The notes below the pieces were generated by a model. The model was not told the DNA's origin and searched no databases. It saw only the letters and a program-made list of their open reading frames with translations. The translations under genes and the position numbers were made by a program. From the NCBI GenBank assembly GCA_002633005.1, contig NMRA01000635.1, positions 46,321 through 83,697 of the forward strand: 37,377 nt of DNA, read 5' to 3'. Below are positions 25,001-37,000 of the stretch, piece after piece. The stretch is from Phoronis australis (taxonomy: Eukaryota > Phoronida > Phoronidae). Numbering within the stretch: the first letter of the stretch is position 1; every line of letters begins with the position of its first letter.

Positions 25001-28000
25001 GGTCCTATCATGTCCAACGAAATAACCTGAAAATAAAATTTTGTTGGCGTCACATGTTCAAAGTTGGTGAGCTTCTGTTTTAGTTAGAGGAGCTGTAGTC
25101 ATAACAACTTATTTTGATTTCGACCACTCACTGTTCCATAAGGGTTTTTTGCACTACAGATTAAGTACAACTTTTAGACCCAATGTGTACGATGATTGAT
25201 ACCGCATTAAATTTAGTACAGCACTAAAGATAATATGCTTGAAAAGATCAGACTAGCGAGCGTTGGCTGATAACATAAGCGCAATGTGAAAGATTAGGTC
25301 TGGACCAACTGTTTTGCTCGACCGCCCTAAATTATCTACCCATTTAAACAAGTGCACAGTTCCTTCTGCCATTTTGTGAAATCTCGACGTTGTTGTTGTT
25401 TCTGTCTACTCACTGTTCATTGTACAATTTTAAACTTAAACATAAATAAGAATAGAAGTGGCAATTGATTGTCCAACGAAACGGAGATCCTTTGAAGTAT
25501 TTTTAACAACATCCGTGTTTAGTATTTGGAAGTTTCAAAGTTAGGACAATAAGCTCTACAAGAAGACTTGTCATAGCTTGTCTTTTTATGTCGACGACGA
25601 TCATGACGATGAAGACGGCAATTATGAACAACACGATAACATTCATGTGACTAGCGAAGAAATAACTAAGAAATAGGCTGCTGGCTTGTTCATTAGAAGC
25701 TAAACCAACATCAATGCAGCAAGAGCACTCACCAAAGGAACAGCAAAATCAGAAAATCTCGAATTCGAAAAGTAGACGTTCTAGCAAAAACTGGAAAACA
25801 TCATCTGAAAGCTCATTCAAAACTATCTTAATTGATAGTAACGCACAATTCCGTAATTTTTTTTCGATAAAATTGAAATTTGGCATTTATTTGAAATTCA
25901 AAGTCAAATGACTCGAAAACGGTAAGTCTGAGAAAAACGTTATCACAGTACTTTTGAAAGAGCATACATCAAGGAATCCACATGCAAAAATTTACTTACA
26001 TCATTTGCTCTTTCCGTAAAAATGTGACCGCAGAACTATCGAAAATGGGTGAAAATGCGCCAGAGCTGCCATCAAAGTGACTTCGGGTTAAACAAACTTT
26101 TATAATAGCCAAATCAAACGAAACAAACAGGTGACAAGATTGAAAATGATTGGTTCACCAATGCGCCCTCTACAGGAGAAAACGTTTTCGGCCAGATATC
26201 GAGGTGCGCATGCGCCATGGCCAACATTTCTGCCATCTTTGAACAGAAGTTAAAGATTTACCGCGCAGTTGTTTTACTTGTGTTCTGTAATAATCGTACC
26301 AAGTTTTAGCTCTGCACGTTGAAAAATGCAGTCTCTATGAGCATTTGAATCTGAAACCCTAAACAAATTAATGCTCAGAAGACTTTGGCACAAACTTTGC
26401 TTAATGAGCATCACTTTCTTCAAGATCATTACCAAATATCCTTTATACCTACACAATATGTACTATGTGGTTGTATCTAAGCCCATGTACTTATATGTGA
26501 AGCTGCAATGTCCAGAATAAGGCACATGCACCCTGTGTGAGATGAGTGATATCCAAGCAGCATACCAATTAAGTCGATGTATTCGAGAAAAAGTGTTGAT
26601 GCTGACCTGTTGTCTATTTAATACACAATTCACAAGAAATATACAAAGACTGAACAACAAACACACAAAGAACAGTCAATTTAGACAGTGCATGGCTATG
26701 TACATGCCTATGGCTATGCACAAGGACATCTGCCTACATCTGTTAAATGAAGAATAGCTTCATGCGCCTGTATGCAAAGCACTTGAACAAAAACGTGCAA
26801 TATTTTGGGAGTAATTACTTGCACACACAGTAGAGAAAGTTCAAATGTGCTTAAAATGGTCACCACTAAGATTCCCTTTGCCCTCAAACAACTTTTATAA
26901 TGCCTATTCACCACACCCTTGTACTGAACTAAAGAAACAGAAAGGTAATCACTAGCACTACTTTCTCAACAGTGTGACTTGTTACATATTAAAAAACTGG
27001 TTTTCTTTGGCATTTGCACACAAAGTTACAGGCTGAAATGCGAAAAGTACAGTTTCGAATTGGTACATTTTAAATATTGCAAAATGACTAAATATGGGTT
27101 CATCTTGACAAAGGGGCACTTCCCAAACGATCATGTTTCATACAGGTTTTCGTCATTTTATTTTTTATAATACCTCACCCTACTTTGTTTTATTTCTTGC
27201 CATGTCCCTATCTCTTGATTTCAATTTGTGCTTCAAGTGGCAAATTTTGATCGTCAGTGAAACTCAGAAGTAAGCTCTCGCCCATCGTTCCACCTTAACT
27301 ACTGCAGTAGCTTCAATTTTGTTATACATTTTGAAGCTAGCCTTAGTCTTTACAACATGTGTTTCATCTCTGTTTTGCACATTCTCGCAAATAGCAGTTT
27401 TCCGATAGCAAATCAAATAGTTCAAAACGACTGGGCAATGAGCGTAGTCTTAAAAGCTATTGACATCTAATTAAGTTGGTCACAATGTGTTGTTGTATTA
27501 ATGTAGTTTTAATTACTAGTTTTATACTAAAAATAATAAACCATGTGATATTGTTGATTATGATCAACATTTGTCGATCCTCCGAGTATTTAAATACATA
27601 CAGTCATTTCTCTTCAATCCGTAAACCAAAATTTGAAATTTTAGCTTATTTGTTCAATTGATTTGATTCTAAAAATCGAAAACCATACTGCGTTGATTTT
27701 TACAGTTGAAAGCCACCGTAATGTTAACTTTTAATGGAAATTATTGGTTTATGCATTTTATTGAAAATTTGCCGGTATATACAAAAATTAATGGTGAAGT
27801 TTACTACAGTTTATGACTGCTTAATTGAATTTCGCTCACACTGGAAAATGTGGTCATCACAACTGTGTTTGACTCTGGCGCCGCACACTCTATGATCCTA
27901 GTTAAAGCCGTTCAGAGGACAGGTGAAGAATCGGGGAAAATTCCTGCGTATCTTTATTCAAGGCGTGTACACTAAGCAAAGCCAGTTGGTCATTCTTGTT

Positions 28001-31000
28001 GGCAGATCAGTTATTTAAGACCTCACAAGGTCAACCATGCCAATACTCAAAGTGGGGTGGTACTACATGACATGGGCAAGCAAACTCACCACAATATGGG
28101 TAGCATTGATGTAGTCGGAATGTGGGTTATTGGGAAGCATTTCCAAGACAACGCGTGACTTGTCATAAGGGATGATATTACCATAACGATTCTTTTTCTT
28201 ATTTTCTTGCTTAGCACCGTTTTTGTGCGGTTGAACTAGGTCGCTTTGCAAATTCTGAAATATAAAGAAAAAATGGTTGAACGTGAACCAAACATCATTA
28301 CTACAGGAACCTAGAATCAAGCCTAAAACAAATCGTTGGGTCTTTTAAACCAAATACCACATTTTCCCATCAACTTAAGCCTCAATATCAGAAACATTGA
28401 AGATATCATGTAGTGCGGGATTCAAAGATCTTTTCAAACACTGACTTGCATTAATAGCAGGCACAGGGCATTCTTCAAGGTGAAAGGTTCTTGTTCTGAA
28501 GATGGTGTTGGTTGTTGGTAGTAATTGGACAGGTGCAGTTAAAATCAAAATCAAACAAAATGTTGTAGAGATCACCTTCAAACGCCATTAAACTTTACAC
28601 AATAATAAAGCAATACAAACTCAGCCTGTTTAAAGGCGGCATAAACTCAGTCAATAGAAATCTACAAGTATCGTCATCAAAAATCCTGCTTATGAGAAAC
28701 GCTTATCTAAGTTCCTTTTGTCTGGAGTAGAAGAATTATCACATGCAACAATGACTTCAAGGCAACAAAACACTGGCTCAAATAAGTTGATATATCATGG
28801 ATTAAAACTGGTGAATTTTGACTCGAAAACTGAATTCTTCATTGAATAAAAATTTAGGTTAGGGTAATTTTTATCCAAAGAAATACAACTGACAAAAATG
28901 TCAAAATAGATCTGTTCGGTTTCGGTCATGCCATTTTGAGCAAAAAGAAGGTTTGTTGATTATCCCAGACACATTTTTCACTAACTTTTTGTAATATAAT
29001 TAATTACTGGTCCTCTACTCCGGAAGTGACGTTTTGGGAGGCAAGAATTTCGCGCCTGCATTTGGTTCTTAGTTGAGTTTACTGAGAGGATCTGTACTAC
29101 TACTTTGAAATGTGTTTTTGTACTGTTCTTTAAAATTTTCATCACCACTTCCCATCGTCGAGTATTTTACGACAAGCTAGGTTCACATGTTACAGATGTC
29201 AATTAGGTTGGATTTATAGATATCACAGTGACAGTAATGACGTGAGTAACGGAGACATTGTTCATAGCATTGGTGACGAGAAATTTTTTCACGGACAGTC
29301 AGTGGGTGGGTATTTGTTTAAGCCCGAGTATAATGAGGCGCGAGAACGCACAGGCACATATGTCCCACTTGCCCGAGTGTCCCGCAACACACTTCCACAG
29401 AGCACCCAAACTGCTTACATCCCACCGTGTGACTCTCTCGCCACACACATGGCACCTTCTAGATAGCTAAAATACCTTAGACAAATCCGCAATAAACTTA
29501 TCAAAGTTTGGCTCACTGATCTGTTCACTGGACGACCAACTGTGCTCTTTACTGGGTATCGAACTGGGCCTCTATTCACTCCCACTACTCAATATCGCTG
29601 CAGGGCTGCCTACAGGCTGTGGGCTAGAGACAACAGCAAGGGGCGAATCACTGCTAGTCCTGGAATTGCAAGCTCTGGGGGTACGTTCAGAGGCAACGGT
29701 GACAGTACATGACGTGCCTCCAGCCACTGTAGTGGCCACAGTTCGCGAGGCTTCTCGCTTCAAAAATGCACTTCTCGGGGTTGGTGACAGAGCACTGCCG
29801 GGAATCAACAGCGACGGTATGGCACCCATATTCAGGCGTTGTTTCGCAAGTAACTTCATCAATTCAGCGTACATATCTCTCTCGTAATTTGGCGACAGAA
29901 AATGGTTGCCACACCCTCCACTGCTTCTAACGTTGCGTGGATAGGTAACCGTTGGGTGCTTTACCTGAACGGGCCAAAGTACTGACGGCCAAGTGTGTCA
30001 TCCTTCGGAAAGCGATGCAAAGCCGGGTATTCCCAAAGCGAGCGTGAGACGATAATGATTACATCCCGGTACGCAGCAACAGTGTGGCATGTTGACTGAC
30101 TCGTAAATAAAAACAAACAACGACCAAACATATCACAACTAAGGTCGACCAATGACTGACTCTTCAGCTGTCGCGAAATTCTTGCCTCCCAAAATGTCCC
30201 TTCCGGAGTAGAGGACGGGCAATTAATTAATAGGAAAAGCTGTTGTAATTAAGTGAAAAATATGTCTAGGATAATCAACGAACCTTATTTTTGCTGAAAA
30301 TGACATGAAAAAAGGTTGCCTTCGCCTTTAATGATTTTACCTAACTCCAGTTAAAACCAATAAAAACACCTCATGTATAAGACAGTGTAATCGAAACAAA
30401 AACTAATCTAACATACACTGTACTCCTTTCTGTAAGCATCTCTGCCATGTTTGTTCATATCATTGACATAGTCCAGAAATTCTGTTGTTTTCCGGCGTCC
30501 TGACACCTGTCCTACATTCCCATAGATGTCGTCAGTGTTGTCTGTCTCAGATTCCAGGTCCTTGTGGAACAAAGCACCCCTGCCATTGCCAGAATCGTCA
30601 GAGTCTTGGATGTCCAGTTGGATTTTAACGTCTGAGGTTACATCGTCATCATTCACTTTCGCAGCAGCCACATTTTGCAACTCTGTTGAATTGAAATGGA
30701 AACCAGTTAGGTCGTCATGTTGTGTGCAGTTAGTTTTCAAAATACTTTAACGTAAATTTGTTGAAGTTGTATAGTTTGGTTGAAAAGTGAATTAAAACTT
30801 CACTATATGCATCATCCAACAGTGGTGCATTTTGAGAACCAGTTTTTACTGCTGAATAACAGGCATCAGACTGGTTCTAAAAGTCCAAGCAGATTAACCG
30901 AATGAATGACAAAAATAGTCAGTAAAATGAATATCCCCATATGCTGTACACATTAGACCCTACATTTCATTTCCCAACCAACAACTATAGATGCACCAGT

Positions 31001-34000
31001 TGGGATTACAATGGACACTTGCCAGAGTTTCTTGACTTTTAAGCTTCTCTTTTTGGGTACTAAGGAACAGAGATGGGGTCAATGATAGCAACTGCTGCCT
31101 GATGGTGGCAACAATCATTCCCAAACATTTTAGACACTGAGTACTATAAAAATTAAATCCAGCACTGAAAAATGAACTTTTTATTGTTTGAATGATAAAA
31201 ATCTACCACAAAAAGAGAAATGATGCTACTGATACTCCTTGTCCCCACATCTTTTATCATGAAGCCTGCTTGAGCAGCACAATAGGAGTACTCAGCAGAA
31301 TATGCTCTTTGTTGATATGTCACCCCCTCTATTTTGGAACCAGCCTGAGCAACACAATGGGGCTACTCAACTCGTGTACACCATCATTCATCAGAGTGAT
31401 CTTAATAGCCCAAAGAATACAGTCAGTGAAATTTGAATGGAGTGGCGGTTGACATGTCTCCAAAACTTGTTCAATCAATGCACCGCCGTACAATTATTAT
31501 AAAATATGCAAATCATTACTTTCCTTCCCATGTGCTGCCATATTTAAAATACTCACACCAAAATGTAAGAACATATAAGTCTTTTTTCATAATTGTCCAA
31601 GGAATGGTTTATGTGAGAGAGAGGCAAACAGCAAAAACAGACTCAAGAAAATAAAAACGGCCACCAGGTGGCATGCACTACATCAAATCTAAATGAAAAT
31701 GCGATGTCATAGACAGTCTCTTTAATTTGCCATAAAAATCCATCCTGGAACTCCAAAAATACAGAATAAAATGCCACTAGAGTTCACCACAGTATTTGGA
31801 TCTATCCGAAAGTCGAGATCATCTATTGTCACCTTCATGTAAATATCATGACGGCGACATCCCGTTGCTCCCAACTTGTTCGATTCTACAGCCCAACAAC
31901 AAGTTGGGAAGTTTACCCCACCCCTAGCCAATATATCTTACACGACTGATTAACTCCACACTGTTATTTATGGTTGGAGGGCCTGTGCTCTTTTGTTTGG
32001 TAATTGCTCTAATATGTAATCAAATCGTATCTAGCCTGACTGGGCTGGGCTGATAAAAATGAAAGTTAAGTTATAACATATTTGAGCTTAAACCAATAGC
32101 ATTTCTGAACTCCTCGTCAAATGCTGATCATGTTTCGTTTTTGAATCACCAAAATCGCTCATCTACAACAGAAGTTAAGACAATCTATTCTGTCCAAACG
32201 GATTACCAAAGCGGGGGTTTGACTGTGTTCATACGCGTTCGGTAATAGCGTGCAACCACCATACGTTTCCTTTGAAGCCTGGGAGATAAGTGGCCTGCTT
32301 GTTATCATACGGGACAAAAGACTAAGCTGGGCAGTTAACAAAAGAGCCACTGCACGTTCAGCACCCTCACGTCTGGAAAAGTTACTGAACGACATAACGC
32401 TGTAATGGACTTGCTAAATTTTACAAAGATCTCTTGGAGGGCCCAGGAGATACAGCCATGAAATGCAAAAAAAAACAATTACAACTACTAGGAAGTCACT
32501 GTAGTTGGAGTCATCTGAAAGTCATCATCAGCCCTCCTCTTCCCAGTGGAACATATAAGTCATAATCATCCTCAGCGTGGTTTGACCTATAGAGGGGGCG
32601 TGGCAATAATCAGACTAGAAATCCGTAAAAATAGCCACTAGGTGGCGAAAAATATGTCAAATCCATTTGAAAACGCAAAGATGGCATCATCTTTCCAATA
32701 GATATCTATGCCAAATTTCATAAAATTCCATTACCAAACTTAGAAGACACAGAGGCAAACGTAAAAACTAAAATTGCCACTAGGAGGCACACCTGAAATC
32801 AGATCTCCCCGAACATTCGCCCATACTGTCTCATTCATGAAAGGAGCACATGTGCAAAATTTTATGAACATGCCTCACGGAGTTTTGGAGATACAACAGC
32901 AGACGCCTGATGCCGGACGAACAGAGACAACAGCATAATGCGCCCACATAATAAATATGTGGACGCATAAAAAGGCGTTGTTGTTTTCTTAACAGAAACC
33001 TATTTGCCAAATTTCAAGAAAATTCATCAATGAACTCTGAAGATAGAGAGGTATATGTATAACAAATCTAAAATTGCCACTAGGGGGCACAGCAGTAGTC
33101 AGATAGGACCAAAACTCATCATCATTCATTGCCTGCTATAACTAGGCGCAAAGCAGAGGTTGGATCGGTACAAAACTCATTGTCACCACTCTTCAGCTTC
33201 ATAGAAACACAAAATCTCATTTAGATGAGACAGTATGACCCAATGGGCAAAATGTATGTTGTGAGTTCGAGTTCCACTAGGCCACACTGCTAGACCCCTT
33301 GAGTCAGGTCTCTATAGCTCCACAGCTCGGTTTTTAACTCTCCAGCGGCACGTGCACATCTGTTACACTGTACTAGACCGCCTGCAATTAAGTTTCATTA
33401 AGATCCTTCAATGAGTTTAGGATTTACAGATTAAGTGGAAAATGGATGTCGGGACACCAAGACAGAGATGACTGCAACAAGCATAATATATACACAAGTC
33501 TGTGTCCATAATTAAAAATTGGGTCATGCAAGGAAACTTCCATGCTCTCACAATGGTAAGTAGTGTAATGTATTGTATCGATCCTATAGCTTTCAATATC
33601 AGCATTCCGCCCTGCTCACATATAGAAATCTTTTACCTGATACTTCAATGGCGCCAATCTTATCGGCATGTCGTTTTGGCCTGTTTTGTCTTCGCCGACG
33701 TCTAAATACAAGTACATCATTATATAATCACCATAATATCAAATGTTTTGACAATACAGTCTTGATAACAACTGCAAATCTAGTTACAAAGACGTGAAAC
33801 TCAACTTTACACACCACATTTGCCCTCATATGCACCAGGGTGACAACCTGACATACAACCCTTTAATGCTTTGCCTAGTAGCAGTACTGTAGCCAATGAT
33901 AATACTGCTAGAAATACCTCCTTCGTTTAGTTTTATGCACAAAACACAACTGCCAAGCTCAGGGCTGATGTTACCTGTTCCAGAACTCATGAGTGATACT

Positions 34001-37000
34001 TACATAACAATGATAACCACAATGACCACAACAACCAGAATGGCCACTACAGCGCTAACAGACCCACCAATAGCACCAGAGTCTACAAACTGTTTGGCTG
34101 AAAGAACAATACACTTGGTGAACAGGTGGTGTGAACAGACCAATAGCACCAGAGTCTAAGGACTGCTTGGCTGAAAGCTTGGTAAACAGTCAAGTGGACA
34201 GATGTTCCACACACTAAGTTTCCTGTGAGAAAAGCGACACCACTACAAAAATCAGACGAGTGAAAGGCAAGTGTTTAGTTAGCATGCTCAGGACGATATA
34301 CCTATAGCTACAAGGAGATCACCGAAGTGATTGATTGGTGAGGTTGGACTGTTGAATTAGTGGACATAGTTCATGAATTAAGGCATAGAACTAGTGGACA
34401 GAATTTATGAATTAAAGTATAAACTTAATGGACAAAATTCAAGAATTAAGGCATAGAATTCACCATTCCTATTTCATAAGTGAAGATTTTTAACCTGAAG
34501 TGCAAGATAATGTCTTGGCTTTATGGAACACAGCCCTGTATATAACATTCAGAGCCCAGTCTCAATACCCACATTAAACAAGTCAAAAATGGATATTTAA
34601 TCAAACAATCAATGAATCAATAATTAAGTCATTAAATGGCAAGCTCCAAACAAAACAAAGCTACTACAGAATTGAGTGTTTCACACAACCCATGTCATGA
34701 AGTTCACTATAGTCACTTACTGAGAAGCATTGTGAGTCTGGTGAATCAGACGTTTTTTTTTCTAATTGAACAACGAATAAGAAAAACCTATTCCATCACA
34801 TCATGTCATGATAAACAATCAACCTCCATATCAACTATGCTCCCTCCATACACAAAGTGATCATGACACAGAACAGAACAACACTCTCTTCCAAGCATGA
34901 CACAGAACAGATCAGCACCCTCCTCAAATCATGATACAGAACAGATCAGCACCCTCCTCCAATCATGACACAGAACAGATCGGCACCCTCCTCCAATCAT
35001 GACACAGAACAGATCAGCACCCTCCTCAAATCATGACACAGAACAGATCAGCACCCTCCTCCAATCATGACACAGAACAGATCGGCACCCTCCTCCAATC
35101 ATGACACAGAACAGATCAGCACCCTCCTCCAATAATCAGTCATCAATAGTTGGGGATGATTTGAAAATTTTTGAAATCCACAAAATTCCATTTATGAAAA
35201 AGCATAAAGCATAGTGAGTAGAGGAACACTCCTGCTAGAGACTGTCCATCCATGTTCTTATAGTTACCTTGATGGGACTTTCCACCAACATGTTGATAAG
35301 CTGTGCTTGTAGACTGAAAAAACATGACAAATTAAAGATGAGCACATGCAAACTGTCTTCAGGGTGTGTACAGAGCGACCGCAATAAAATGAAACAGGAA
35401 TAATATAAAACACAGTACATTTATGGAAATAGCAAAAATTGTCTGTGAGCATAACAAATTTTCATGAAAATAGAAGTGGAAGATGGGAAATATTACTGCG
35501 AACTAATACGGACGCTTTGAGAACAAGTCAAATAGCTGGTGAATGGCCACCATTCTAAGAAAGGAATGAAACTGACCGATGCGGTACAAGCAGAGCAATA
35601 ATTTCAAAGTAGTAAGTGCACCTTGCATACAGGCCCACATTCATAGTACTTTTGTGTTAAGTTTGTTCAAACGCTGTCCAAAGTAAACAAATTGAGAAAT
35701 ACCTTTTCAAAACTAAAATGGTCAATGGCATGCTGCCATAGTAATTGTTCATGAGGTGCAAGCGTATCCCTACCATATACCTCTGAGTGAACTTCCATCA
35801 AAATCCCTTTAAGTAATTGAGAAATAATACACATTTAAGTAACAATCCAAGGACATACCCCGTCCACATTCACTGTTGCTCCATAGTAGACATCATAACT
35901 TTCACCTTTCTCCAGTGGTCTGTTCACATACCCATTGTATGTTTTACCGTCGCCAATGACAAAATTGGTTCCATCTGAGGATACCTCACTGGGGTTTAAT
36001 AAAGCGGCTACGTAACAAGATAATCCCTGTGATTGAGAGTCTGCATAAGTAACAAGAGCTGGGTTCACTTGAGAGCGACAAGGACTGATGTCTCGTTTTC
36101 TTCTGACAGACTTTGTTTCTACTACGAGGATATAGTGACTGAAACATCAAAAGTATGACCATTAAAATTTATTCCTTCTAAGAAAGCAACTGATATGAGA
36201 GTCATAAAAAGTAATTGGATTGCATGATGTTGGCTCCAAAGTTTTGATCAAGGTCATATGATTATGCCGAGGTTCTCACAAGTGTCAACTTACATTTACT
36301 ATACATAATGTGCATACACCAGCCAACACTAAAACTAATGAGCATGTACCAGTCCACACTGAGACCAATGTACATGTACCAGTCCACACCAAGACCAATG
36401 TACATGTCGTGAACACATCCACTACCACAAGAAACTGTAGGACTGCATTTATCCACCTTCACTCTTATCAGGCTTCTATTGTGAGTCAGCATGCGAGAAT
36501 AATTGGCTGATAAGCCACCTCTGGAACTACTTTTGGGTGAATGGATGACCAGGCCATAAAATGATAATTAGCCAAGACCAGTTACTAATGCAACAAAGCA
36601 TAATGTCGTAGCATCACCTAGCCTTGGTGGAAAGCTGTATACTGTATTGGCTCTAATAAACGCTTAGAAAAATTCATTTCACGGGGAGGGGACGCTTATT
36701 GTAGCCTACGGCAGTTGAAACCTGGTTGCCCAAACGGGTAAAATCAGAAGCTAGGATTCATCAAATTTACGCTGTGACGTATTTGTAGCCTATGACAGTC
36801 TTTCTACAAAATTGTGGTGCATTGCTATCAACTTCCGTTGTTAAATTACGATACTTTTTCAAAAAATTGTGCTCATCACAGGGCGAAAACTTGCCGACTG
36901 ATGCGTCGCTGAATCGCGATCGTCAATAGGAAAACTTGAACTCTTGAATAAAAATATAGTTTCGACTCAACAAATTACCTGAAATCGTCCTGATGTTTTA

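Noticed and set aside
33240-33310. B-box-like GAGTTCGAGTTCC as a second tRNA-like element
   Set aside because: No convincing A box at the right distance and no foldable tRNA structure.
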